This document shows positions 25,688 to 34,526 of a stretch of 64,000 nucleotides of DNA, piece by piece; position 1 is the first letter of the stretch, and each line of letters opens with the position of its first letter. A program made the position numbers and the translations under genes. Source of the DNA: Corynebacterium coyleae (GTDB lineage: Bacteria > Actinomycetota > Actinomycetes > Mycobacteriales > Mycobacteriaceae); contig NZ_CP047198.1 in the NCBI RefSeq assembly GCF_030408635.1, positions 310,001 through 374,000 on the forward strand. Reading direction: 5' to 3'. A model generated the notes under the pieces. It was not told where the DNA came from. It worked only from the letters and a program-made list of their open reading frames with translations, and ran no database searches.

Positions 25688-27301
25688 ATGGCCCGCACCG
25701 TCACAGCAATCCCCGCCACCCGAGCGCTCCACACTGGTGCTCCACTTGGACAGACAACCCTGCGCAGGGTCGCCGGGTATGCCCGCGTGTCCACCGACCA
25801 CGACGATCAGGTGACGTCCTACGAAGCCCAGGTCGACTACTACACCCGCTACATTAGCGATCACGCGGGCTGGCAGTTCGTGAAGGTCTATACCGATGAA
25901 GGCATCACAGGCACCTCAACCAAACACCGCGCTGGGTTCCAGCAGATGGTGATCGACGCGCTCGACGGCAAGATCGACCTGATCATCACCAAGAGTGTGT
26001 CCCGGTTCGCCCGCAACACCGTCGACTCGCTCACCACCGTTCGAGCCCTCAAAGACAAAGGCGTGGAGGTCTTCTTCGAGAAAGAAGGCATCTGGACCTT
26101 CGACGCAAAAGGCGAGCTCCTCATCACCATCATGAGCTCGCTGGCGCAAGAAGAAGCCCGCTCCATCTCCGAAAACGTCACCTGGGGGCACCGCAAACGC
26201 TTCGCCGACGGCAAGGTCACCGTCCCATATTCTCGGTTCCTCGGATACGACAAAGGCGAAGACGGCAGCCTCGTCATCAACCCCGAGCAAGCCAAACTCG
26301 TGCGCCGGATCTACAACATGTACTTAGGTGGCATGTCCATCGGAACGATCGCCCGCACCCTCACCGACGAACCAGAGACCTTCACCGCCGCAGGCAACAA
26401 GACCTGGTATTACCGATCCATACGAGCGATTCTCACCAACGAGAAATACAAGGGTGACGCTCTCCTGCAGAAGTCGTACGTCGCTGACTACCTGACGAAA
26501 CGTCAAGTCATCAACCAAGGCGAAGTACCCCAGTACTACGTCACCGCCAGCCATGAGGCGATCATCAGCCCGGCAGTGTGGGACTTCGTCCAAGCCGAAA
26601 TAGCTAAAGGGGCTAGAGATCAGCGAACCCAGCATCGCACCAGGCCCTTCTCATCGACCTTGGAGTGCAGCCAGTGCGGGCACTTCTTCGGCTCGAAAAC
26701 CTGGCACGCGGGCAGTAAGTACGAAAAGGTCATCTGGCGGTGCGGCCACAAATACGCAGGCCAGGAAAAATGCGCCACCGGGCACATCAGCGATCAACGA
26801 CTCAAGTACATGTTCCTCGAGGCTATCCGCCTCCGCTTCGGCTCACCTGCCGATGACACCGTCAACCACGCCGTACTCGACGCGCTCGACACCAGCGACC
26901 TCGAAGTCGAAGCAGCCGGACTGATCGCCCAGATCGACCAGGTAGCGAAAAAGCTCGAATCACTAATCACCCACAACGCACGCGTCGCGCAAGACCAACA
27001 GGTTTACGAGAAGGCGTTCAACGCTAGCCACGAACAGCACCAGGCGCTGTTAGCTGAGCACGCTGCCGTGGTCGACGAAATCCACAACAAGCACAACCGA
27101 CTAGCCGCCTACCACTACTACAGGCAAGAGACCGCCAACCTTGAACTTGAACAGTTGGCCTTCAACCCATACCTCTGCGTAGCTTTGCTCGACAAAGGCA
27201 CCGTTAACATCGACGGTACGGTGACTTTCCACTTCCGCGACGGCAGCACCCAAGTAGTAGCCATCAAGGCGGACATTGGGCAGGCGCCAGGGTGTGATTA
27301 G
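25688..27301 (+). CDS. Large serine recombinase 2
   Basis: A 537-residue protein beginning at the base after recombinase 1 ends. Resolvase domain: catalytic serine in YARVSTDHDDQ, then YTDEGITGTSTKHRAGFQQM and IITKSVSRFARNTVDSL. Recombinase domain near WGHRKRFADGKVTVPYSRFL and AILTNEKYKGDALLQ, zinc ribbon LECSQCGHF...CGHKYAGQEKC, and a long C-terminal coiled coil (about 395-470). Closest in plan to TnpX/integrase-type enzymes. Two different recombinases in tandem suggests they act as a pair, as CcrA/CcrB do. It ends overlapping a convergent DUF1524 fragment by 4 bases. Confidence 0.9.
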   Translation: MARTVTAIPATRALHTGAPLGQTTLRRVAGYARVSTDHDDQVTSYEAQVDYYTRYISDHAGWQFVKVYTDEGITGTSTKHRAGFQQMVIDALDGKIDLIITKSVSRFARNTVDSLTTVRALKDKGVEVFFEKEGIWTFDAKGELLITIMSSLAQEEARSISENVTWGHRKRFADGKVTVPYSRFLGYDKGEDGSLVINPEQAKLVRRIYNMYLGGMSIGTIARTLTDEPETFTAAGNKTWYYRSIRAILTNEKYKGDALLQKSYVADYLTKRQVINQGEVPQYYVTASHEAIISPAVWDFVQAEIAKGARDQRTQHRTRPFSSTLECSQCGHFFGSKTWHAGSKYEKVIWRCGHKYAGQEKCATGHISDQRLKYMFLEAIRLRFGSPADDTVNHAVLDALDTSDLEVEAAGLIAQIDQVAKKLESLITHNARVAQDQQVYEKAFNASHEQHQALLAEHAAVVDEIHNKHNRLAAYHYYRQETANLELEQLAFNPYLCVALLDKGTVNIDGTVTFHFRDGSTQVVAIKADIGQAPGCD

Positions 27302-27660
27302 AGTTGCCACTCCTTAATCAAGATCTCCAAAAGCTCTTTCTGACGTCGCTCGATAACACTCGGAGTCCACACCGGTTCTCCAAGTACCTGCGTGGTGAGT
27401 GCGAACACCGCCACGCCTTTCCCCGACTTGAAGTACCTCTCCTTCTTAACATCGAAGTCATAATTGCAAGCACTGGAGTTTTTCCGGCGATTGAGCAGCA
27501 GTAGGTTCCCAAGACGATGTGTCCATAATTTTGCTTCGCAGAAAATGACGGGCTCGATGGTGCTGGTTTTGGACAGGTCATCGGAATAGACCGTGCCGCG
27601 CAGTGCGTGGGCTTTGCCCTCGACCCGGTGTGCGGGTAGGACGTTTTTTCGTGCTGCCAG
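27298..27660 (-). pseudogene. DUF262/DUF1524 (GmrSD-like) restriction protein, C-terminal fragment
   Basis: The frame ending at 27298 reads KLWTHRLGNLLLLNRRKNSS, ACNYDFDVKKERYFKSGKG and VWTPSVIERRQKELLEILIK. The phrase HRLGNL-LL-...N...F..KK.-YF with the tail WTP.vI..Rq..L is the DUF1524/HNH end of DUF262-type GmrSD proteins, which restrict modified phage DNA. The rest of the gene is missing and the sequence passes into a lipoprotein gene. It abuts the recombinase stop, so it may be what is left of a prophage target gene. Confidence 0.65.
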
Positions 27661-28433
27661 CCAAGCTGGTTGCCCGTTAGACGCAACTCCACGGCTTTTG
27701 GCACGGCGGGATCGGTGAAGTCCCACGATAGGGATGCTGATTCTCCGCCGATCTCAAGATCGGCCCTCACATTGGTTTTAGCGACGAAGCTGGGGTCACA
27801 TGACGTTTTCGTGACGGTCGCTGCCTGCCCGTCGATTATCACCTCGCTTTGAGTCTTGGCGAATAGAGCATCGAGTGGCTCGAGCTGAGCTTTGCGCTCA
27901 GGGCTCGGTGCGTACTGGCCGTTGGCTACCGACTGATACGGGTCGTCGCGATGATGGCTCTCGTCAGACGTGCAGTCGATCTCCGCTTGGATTTCCATAG
28001 CCTTGAGTTCGGCCGCACCGTCGCCGCTGATTTCACGCACGGAGGCCTCGATCCGCCAGCGGTCTGCGTCAACACTCACGAGCGGGTCACGTCCAAAGTA
28101 GTCGCCTCCCCAGGAGTGCAGGGTGTTGCCGGCTTGCCATATCACATCCTTGACGGCGCCATCGGCAACCTTGACGGTGAGCAACGACTGCGGCTGATCC
28201 GGTGTTTCGAATGACATCGTTGATTCCCCGTCGATCGTGGCGCACGCGGCAGATGTCAGGGGCTTATCCGTGCTGTCAACGCTGAGCTTTGCGCTGATGG
28301 AAGGAGCTGAGGTGGTCGGGGGGTGATCTCGTGGCAGGCGAGGCCGAACTCTCAGGTGCGGTCTCGTCGCCACAACCGGCGAGCGTAGCTGCAAAAACCA
28401 GAGCCATTGCTGCACAGCGTTTCTTGATGCCAT
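27660..28433 (-). pseudogene. LpqH-like lipoprotein gene, frameshifted and truncated
   Basis: The second frame from the start encodes a lipoprotein signal (KKRCAAMALVFAATLAGCGD, lipobox LAGC). The mature part then returns to the first frame near a run of six C at about 28317-28322: APSISAKLSVDSTDKPLTSA, then CATIDGESTMSFET and a second domain VIIDGQAATVTKTSCDPSFV. The two LpqH-type modules each carry a conserved cysteine. Two compensating indels (one next to the ATG, one at the C run) would restore it. The 3' end is lost into the DUF1524 fragment. Upstream lies the IrtB-like gene, same strand. Confidence 0.55.
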
Positions 28434-28505
28434 CCTTTCAACCCGGCGGTGAGCTGGGTCACGTAGGCTAGGGCGTTGAATCTACCGTAGGGCTTGGCGG
28501 GAGCA

Positions 28506-30239
28506 CTAGCGCACGCGCCAAGCGCTGGCGGCCTGCTGCTGGCGCCAGTATGCGGCGAAGCGGCCATCAAGGGCGAGCAGGTCCTCGATGCTGCCGTCCT
28601 CGATGACGCGGCCGGCATCGAAGAAGATGACGCGGTCGGCCTGGCGGATGGAGGACAGGCGGTGCGCGACGATGATGCGGGTGCGGGGCGTGGTCTCCGA
28701 GCTCAGGGCAGCGGCGACGGCGCGTTCGTTTTCGGTATCGAGCGCGCTGGTGGCCTCATCGACTAGCAGCACGGGGGCGCAGCTGAGCAGGGCGCGGGCG
28801 ATCGAGACGCGCTGGCGCTGCCCGCCCGATAGCAGCGTGCCACCGTCGCCGACCATTGTGGCCATGCCGTCGGTGAGTTGCGCGGCAACGGCATCCACGC
28901 GCGCGAGTGCGGTGGCGCGCTCGATCTGCTCGCCGGTGGCGTGGGGATTACCGATGGAGATGTTGTCCAGCAGTGTGCCGTCAAACAGGTACGGGTCTTG
29001 GAAGATGACGGCGATGAGGGCGCGGCGGGCGGCGGGAGTGAGCTCGGCGAGGTCCGTGCCCTGGATACGGATGCTTCCGGAGGTGGGCTGGTGGAGCCCG
29101 GCCAGCAGGAACAGCAGGGTGGATTTGCCCGAGCCAGAAGGCCCGACGATCGCGGTTGTGGTGCCCGGCTGGAAGGTGAGGTTCAGGCCGTCAAGCACGG
29201 GGCGCTCGCGCGTGGCGTCATAACCGAAGGTGACGTCGGCGACCTCGATCTGGGGAGCGGTTGAGAGGGTTGGTGTCGCGGTTCCGGGGTGCTCGCGCGG
29301 TGCGGCAAGCACGGTGTGGATGGTGCGCAGTGCGTTCGTGGTCAGTTGCAAGCCGGCGGTGATATCGGCCACGAGCGCCAGGGGCTCCAAGAAGCGGACG
29401 ATGACGACGATGAGCGCGATCGCGGCGGCGGGGGAAACCTCGCCGGTGACGGCGCGGCTGACCGCGAGGGCGCCGAGCGCAATGAGGGCGAGCTGGGTCA
29501 GCAGAGTGAAAACCAGCTGCTCGGGCGCGCGGTAGGCGAGCAGTCGACTCATCGCATGAGTGCGCGCGGCAAGTGCCTGGCCGACATGGCTGCTCTCGGT
29601 ATCGACGCGGCGGGCGGAGCGCAACGCCTGCTGGGTGCGGGCGAACTCCAGGAGGCGCTCGGACAGCTGGGCGTGGGCGCGATCCGCGGCGGCGTCGGCG
29701 CTGCGCGCCAGGCGCATCGAGAGGACGAGGGCGCCAAGCAGCAGCGGCAGGAACGCCAGCGCTGCAGCGCCGAGCGTCGGAGAAAACCACAGCAGGCCGA
29801 TGCCGATCGCGGCCGGAAGAATAAGGGCGTTCAGCAGCGGCGTCACCAGGTAGGCGATCAACCCGACGAGTTCGGGACCGGTGGCAGCGACCGCCTGACG
29901 CGTGGTGGCCAGGTTATCGCCGGTCAGCCACTGCAATCGGATGGTGGTGATGCGCTCGGCGACGGTGTGCTGAGCGTGATCCAGCAGCACGAAGCCAACA
30001 GCGTAGGCGTGGCGGGCCGCGGCGCTATCGCACCCCCAGCCAAGCGCCGTAGCGATCGCGATCATGGCCAGAGGGCGCCAGGCATCACCCGGCTGCGAGC
30101 TGAACAGGGCCGAGATGAGCGGAATGAGGGCGAGCGCCGCTGCGGCGCGTAGCGCGATACTTAGCGCCGTGAGCGCCAGGTAGGGGGTGATATGGCGGCG
30201 CTGGGCCGGTGGCAGCAGGTTAATGAGCGTGCGGATCAT
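28506..30239 (-). CDS. irtB: Siderophore ABC importer half-transporter (IrtB-like)
   Basis: A 577-residue half-transporter: six membrane spans in residues 1-310, then the nucleotide-binding domain with Walker A VGPSGSGKSTLL (about 365), signature LLSGGQRQRVSIARAL, Walker B VLLVDEATSALD and the switch histidine in IVAHRLSS. The ATG overlaps the IrtA-like stop by 4 bases. Such exporter-fold pairs import ferric carboxymycobactin in mycobacteria and related siderophores in corynebacteria. The pair is preceded by an iron box at 32813-32831. It looks intact. Confidence 0.85.
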   Translation of the reverse strand: MIRTLINLLPPAQRRHITPYLALTALSIALRAAAALALIPLISALFSSQPGDAWRPLAMIAIATALGWGCDSAAARHAYAVGFVLLDHAQHTVAERITTIRLQWLTGDNLATTRQAVAATGPELVGLIAYLVTPLLNALILPAAIGIGLLWFSPTLGAAALAFLPLLLGALVLSMRLARSADAAADRAHAQLSERLLEFARTQQALRSARRVDTESSHVGQALAARTHAMSRLLAYRAPEQLVFTLLTQLALIALGALAVSRAVTGEVSPAAAIALIVVIVRFLEPLALVADITAGLQLTTNALRTIHTVLAAPREHPGTATPTLSTAPQIEVADVTFGYDATRERPVLDGLNLTFQPGTTTAIVGPSGSGKSTLLFLLAGLHQPTSGSIRIQGTDLAELTPAARRALIAVIFQDPYLFDGTLLDNISIGNPHATGEQIERATALARVDAVAAQLTDGMATMVGDGGTLLSGGQRQRVSIARALLSCAPVLLVDEATSALDTENERAVAAALSSETTPRTRIIVAHRLSSIRQADRVIFFDAGRVIEDGSIEDLLALDGRFAAYWRQQQAASAWRVR

Positions 30240-32782
30240 GAGGTGGCCTTCGTCTCGGCGGCTGCCCAGAGTTCGGCGTAGCGACCGCCGCGTGCGAGCA
30301 GTTCCTCGTGCCGACCCTGCTCGATGATCTGGCCGCCATCGAGCACAACGATGGTATCGACGCCAGTGATGGTGTGCAGGCGGTGAGCGATGAGCAGCAC
30401 GGTGCGTCCGGCGGTCAGGCGGCTGACCGCCTGCTGGACGAGGTATTCGGATTCGGGGTCGGAAAATGCCGTCGCCTCGTCCAGCACGAGGATTGGGCAG
30501 TCGGCCAGCAGCGCACGGGCGATGGTGATGCGCTGGCGTTCACCGCCGGATAGGGCGATGTCAGCGCCCAGGATCGTGTCATAGCCGTCCGGTAGGGCGA
30601 GGATGCGCTCGTGAATGTGAGCGGCGCGGGCAGCCTGCTCCACCTCGTGCCGACTGGCATCCGGGCGGGCGAGCGCGATGTTCTCGTGGGCGCTGGCGCG
30701 CACCAGTTGCGGATTCTGGAAGACGAAGCCAACCCGCGAATACAGCTGTGATGCCTCGAGCGTACGAAGATCGTGGCCGCCGATGCGGATTGCGCCGTCG
30801 GTCACGTCGTAGAACCGGGCAAGCAGGCTCGCCAGGGTGGATTTACCCGCACCGGACGGGCCCACGAGCGCAGTGATGGTACCGGGCGCCAGGCGCAGCG
30901 AGACGCCCGACAGCACGGGGGTAGACGCGTCGTAGCCAAAGCTCACATCATCGAACTCGACGAGACCAGCGGGCCTCGGCGCGCTCGCCGCATGCTCGAC
31001 CTCAGGCAGCGTGGACAGCTGCTCCTGGTCGAGCATGACCTGGATTCGGCGTGCCGCGAGCATACCGTCGCGCAGCGCCTGCAGACCGTAGCCGACGCCC
31101 AGTAGCCGCGCACCGAACGTCGTGCCAAGAAAGAGGAAGGGCAGCAGCGAGATCGGATCCATCATGCCCGCGGTGATGAGCGCGGTGCCCACCACGCAGC
31201 TGAGGAACAGGAACGTCGCGGGGCGCGTGACCAGATCGATGAAGGTTTTGCGGCCGCTGAGCGGCTGCTGCCAGGATCGCAGGAAATCGAGGTAGTCTCG
31301 CAGGCTCCGGGTGAAGGGCGCGGCGGCTGCACCCCCGAAGACGCGTACGACGGCCTGCCCCTGCAGGTAGGCGTCAGCAGCGCTGGCCATCTGCTGGCGC
31401 CACTGCGGCGCCTGCACTACGCGCGGGCCCGACTGCGTCATCATGATGTACATGCCGATCAGGTAGGCGAGCACCGGCAGCAGCAGGGTGAGCGCCACCC
31501 GCCAGTCGATCACGAACAGGTAGCCCAAGACGGCCACAGGCGCGACGATGGCGCCGACCGCATCGGGCACCGCATGCGTGATGAGGTAGTGCATCGCCAG
31601 CGGATCATCGTGCACCAGCTGCTTGATGTGCGCCGCGCTGCGGGTATCGAAAAACCCGAGGGGCACGCGTCCGAGCGTCATCAGCAGTCGGGTGCGCAGG
31701 TCCTGACTGACGCGCGCATCGACGATGTGCAGCCAGGTCATCAGCCCGGTCGTGAGTAGCGCGCCCGCGATAAGGACCAGGCCGGCCCACCAGCCCAGGC
31801 GGATGAGCGCGTCGGTGCCGGCGCCGACGAGCAGCAGCCGGGCGAGTTCGACGAGCAGGACGTAGGGGGCCAGCTGCGCGAGTGTGGCCAGCGCTTGCAC
31901 GATCGCCGCCAGGATGAAGGTTGTGCGCAGCGGGGCGAGCAGGCGCCGACCGGCCTCAGCCCGCCACGTCCCGCTGATAGGCGCAGCCTCGCCGGCCGCA
32001 GGTACCTGCGCGGCGGCAGCCTCGGGCAGATCCTTGGGGCGTTTTTTGCCGAATGCCCGCCCATAACACCAGTAGGCGCGGGCTTGGATTTCGGACTTCG
32101 GGAAGCCAAAATCGTTCATCAGGCGGCGACGCACATATTTCAAGCTGTCGGACTCACACGCCACCCACGCGCTCCAGTTCGACCAGTCCCGCGCAGCCAG
32201 TCCCGCCGCCAGGCTCGCCTCATCGACGCGCGGCACCCAATGCACTCGCGCGCGCGGATGCGTGCGGATTTCCAGCATGTGGTCATCGAGCGTGTGCTCT
32301 TCCAGGTACAGTTCGACCGGCAGCTCGGATGGAAGCACCTCGAGGATTGAATTGATGGCGGGCAGCGACGCGGCGTCACCAATGACGAGGTATCCGTCGG
32401 GTAGTTCCTCGGGCAGGACGAAACCCGTCGAGCCGAGCGTAGTGACCGCGATGGTATCGCCCGGCTGTGCCTGGCTTGCCCAGCTGGAGGCCGGCCCGGC
32501 AGGTTCGTGCAGCACCACGTCGATCGCGAACTCACCGGTATCCGGGTCGGCCTCGACGATGGTGTAGCCGCGCTGATGTTCCTGGTCGCTGCCGTCCGGA
32601 TCGGGGAACCAGAACCGCAGCCAGGCCGTGGGCGCGAGAACGACCTCGGCAAGCAGACTTGCACTCACCAGGTGGATTCGCACGAAATGCGGGGCGAGGT
32701 AGGTCACGGCCGTGACTGTTGCGCTGTGGTCGCGCGCTCCAAATCCGCGCGTCAGCACGCCCTCAAAACCCCGTTTCGCCAT
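30236..32782 (-). CDS. irtA: Siderophore-interacting protein fused to ABC half-transporter (IrtA-like)
   Basis: 848 residues from the second ATG, which has AGGAGGG at proper spacing (the first ATG, at 32788, is too close). Residues 1-260 are a siderophore-interacting flavin reductase: RLHLV-type FAD barrel, QRGYTIVEADPDTGEFAIDV and GYLVIGDAASLPAINSILEV. Residues 290-580 are the membrane domain and 600-848 the ATPase (Walker A VGPSGAGKSTLASLL, signature LSGGERQRITIARAL, Walker B ILVLDEATAFSD, H-loop LIAHRLH). This is the IrtA architecture: it reduces iron at the membrane while importing the ferric siderophore together with IrtB. Confidence 0.9.
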   Translation of the reverse strand: MAKRGFEGVLTRGFGARDHSATVTAVTYLAPHFVRIHLVSASLLAEVVLAPTAWLRFWFPDPDGSDQEHQRGYTIVEADPDTGEFAIDVVLHEPAGPASSWASQAQPGDTIAVTTLGSTGFVLPEELPDGYLVIGDAASLPAINSILEVLPSELPVELYLEEHTLDDHMLEIRTHPRARVHWVPRVDEASLAAGLAARDWSNWSAWVACESDSLKYVRRRLMNDFGFPKSEIQARAYWCYGRAFGKKRPKDLPEAAAAQVPAAGEAAPISGTWRAEAGRRLLAPLRTTFILAAIVQALATLAQLAPYVLLVELARLLLVGAGTDALIRLGWWAGLVLIAGALLTTGLMTWLHIVDARVSQDLRTRLLMTLGRVPLGFFDTRSAAHIKQLVHDDPLAMHYLITHAVPDAVGAIVAPVAVLGYLFVIDWRVALTLLLPVLAYLIGMYIMMTQSGPRVVQAPQWRQQMASAADAYLQGQAVVRVFGGAAAAPFTRSLRDYLDFLRSWQQPLSGRKTFIDLVTRPATFLFLSCVVGTALITAGMMDPISLLPFLFLGTTFGARLLGVGYGLQALRDGMLAARRIQVMLDQEQLSTLPEVEHAASAPRPAGLVEFDDVSFGYDASTPVLSGVSLRLAPGTITALVGPSGAGKSTLASLLARFYDVTDGAIRIGGHDLRTLEASQLYSRVGFVFQNPQLVRASAHENIALARPDASRHEVEQAARAAHIHERILALPDGYDTILGADIALSGGERQRITIARALLADCPILVLDEATAFSDPESEYLVQQAVSRLTAGRTVLLIAHRLHTITGVDTIVVLDGGQIIEQGRHEELLARGGRYAELWAAAETKATS

Positions 32783-32812
32783 GTGCATTCCCTCCTGCGC
32801 CGCACCACAAAT

Positions 32813-32831
32813 TGAGGTGAGCCTAACCTAA
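32813..32831. promoter_or_regulatory. DtxR/IdeR-type iron box upstream of irtA
   Basis: TGAGGTGAGCCTAACCTAA matches the DtxR consensus at 17 of 19 positions and lies about 30 bases upstream of the irtA start. It implies iron-dependent repression. Confidence 0.85.
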
Positions 32832-32865
32832 GTCGAGGGCGGGGTCAAATGCGTCGGCGCGGCGC

Positions 32866-33263
32866 CTAGGGCTGCAGGCTCGCCACCAGCTCGCGCACCC
32901 GAGCCTGAATCTCGTCGCGGATCACGCGCACGGTGGCAAGGTCCTGCCCAGCCGGATCGGCCAGCTGCCAATCCTCATAGCGCGTGCCGGGAAAAACGGA
33001 CACGCATCGCCGCAGCCCATCGTGATGACGACGTCGGAGGATTGCACGTCCTCAGCCACCAGCACCCTCGGGCGCGCCGCGGCCAGATCGATCCCGACCT
33101 CCGCCATCGCCTCTCGTACCACGGGGTTGATCGAATCAGCGGGGGCGGAGCCCGCGGAGCGGACCTCAATGCGTCCGCCGGACAGCGTCTTGGCAAAAGC
33201 CGCCGCCATCTGGGAGCGGCCTGCATTGTGAACGCACACAAACATGATCGTGGGTCGGGTCAT
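32866..33263 (-). pseudogene. arsC: Arsenate reductase (thioredoxin-type/LMW-PTP fold), frameshifted
   Basis: From ATG 33263: the phosphate loop FVCVHNAGRSQMAAA at residues 8-22, then VRSAGSAPADSINPVVREAM and VVITMGCGDACPFFP. One base is missing at about 32990 (TTCCCGGCACG), after which the alternate frame gives the proper end GTRYEDWQLADPAGQDLATV and a TAG at 32866. Intact homologues are about 132 residues, matching the repaired length. The active-site cysteine is present, but the product is scrambled from about residue 92. Either a dead gene or a sequencing slip at a C/G run. Confidence 0.8.
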
Positions 33264-33319
33264 AGCTCCATTGAACCGCAGGCGTGGGCAATGGCCAAGG
33301 CAGGGTTTAGCCTGGAAGG

Positions 33320-34226
33320 GTGAGCCTATGGCGCGACAAGCAGCAAGCCCGTGCGGCCGAGGTGCCGCCCTGGCTACTCGCCGTCCTTGCCATGCTTTCG
33401 GTCCAACTCTCGGAAGCCTTCGCCGTTGGCTTGATCAACGACGTCGGGCCGCGCGGGGCTGCCTGGCTGCGCGTGGCCGCCGGCGCCGTCCTCATCCTGG
33501 CAATCGCGCGCCCGCGCCTGCGCGGTATGACCTGGCGTGACGCCGGTCTCGTCACCGCCCTCGGCGTCACCACCGGCTCGCTAACTTTCTTCTTTTTGCC
33601 GCAATCCAGCGCATCTAACTCGGCACCGCCGTGGCTCTGGAATTCCTCGGCCCACTCGTCCTTGCCGCGCTCACAAGCACCTCGCGGCGCGCCCTTTCCT
33701 ATCCCGCCCTCGCCATGATCGGCGTCGTCTTACTGACCCGGCCCTGGATCGGTAACGTCGACGTCGTCGGCATCCTGTTCGCCCTCGGCTCCGGGCTCGG
33801 GTGGGCGCTGTATATAGTCTTAACCCAACGCGTCGGTGATCGGTTTTCCGGCATCAGCGCCCTCGCCTACACCATCCCGATCGTCGCCATCGCCTACGCG
33901 CCCATCGGGCTACCCGAGGCGCTGCCGTACCTGTCCCTGCCGGTCATCGCCACGGCGCTCGGGCTCGCACTCCTGATGCCGGTCATCCCTCTCGCCTTCG
34001 AAATCGTCGCGCTGCGTGCCATGGCCCCGGCCGCCTTCGGCACCCTCATGTGCTGGAGCCCGCGATCAGCGTGCTTATCGGCGCGATCGTCCTCGCCCAA
34101 GTACCGCTGCCAATCCAGGTCCTTGGCATCGTGCTCGTCGTCGCCGCCGGAATCGGCTCGGAGCGCTTCGCCGCCCGCGATGTGTCGCCCACGCCCATCA
34201 CGTGGCCGGAGAGCGACGAAGCCTAG
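33320..34226 (+). pseudogene. EamA/RhtA-type DMT exporter with several frameshifts
   Basis: Pieces in different frames together make a ten-span drug/metabolite exporter of about 300 residues: first WLLAVLAMLSVQLSEAFAVG and GLVTALGVTTGSLTFFF; then, after breaks at about 33595-33630, LEFLGPLVLAALTSTSRRAL, GLGWALYIVLTQRVGDRFSG and VIPLAFEIVALRAMAPAAFG; then, after a break at about 34050, LEPAISVLIGAIVLAQVPLP and a stop at 34224-34226. RhtA-like proteins export threonine or homoserine. At least three indels mean it is not functional unless the assembly is poor here. Confidence 0.75.
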
Positions 34227-34460
34227 GTCAGCAGGGCCCGCACCTTCGCGTCGGTCGCCTTACCCGAGATGACCGTGCCCTTTTCAAACAGCTCGATCAC
34301 CCGCGGATTGATATAGGAATCGCGCGCGATCGCCGGCGTATTGTGTAGCCACTCGGCCGTCGTCTTGATCGCCGCCGTCACGGCCCCGGGAGAGGTATCG
34401 CCCGCCTTGGCCGCGCGCGACAGGGCCTGCGCCGCGACGGCAGCGAACAGACAATCGCGA
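34223..34460 (-). pseudogene. DNA topoisomerase IB, C-terminal fragment
   Basis: The frame reads VTAAIKTTAEWLHNTPAIAR then DSYINPRVIELFEKGTVI. The phrase LhNTPA.AR.SYi.PRViefF contains the active-site tyrosine of bacterial eukaryote-like topoisomerase IB (SY). Only about 75 residues remain; homology is lost upstream of about 34460 at the boundary with the DUF4062-like gene. Confidence 0.7.
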
Positions 34461-34526
34461 CCAGTTCCTTGTGGTCCTAGGACTCTCCTCTCGTCACCCG
34501 GGCAGTTAGACACGTTGAATAAAGTC

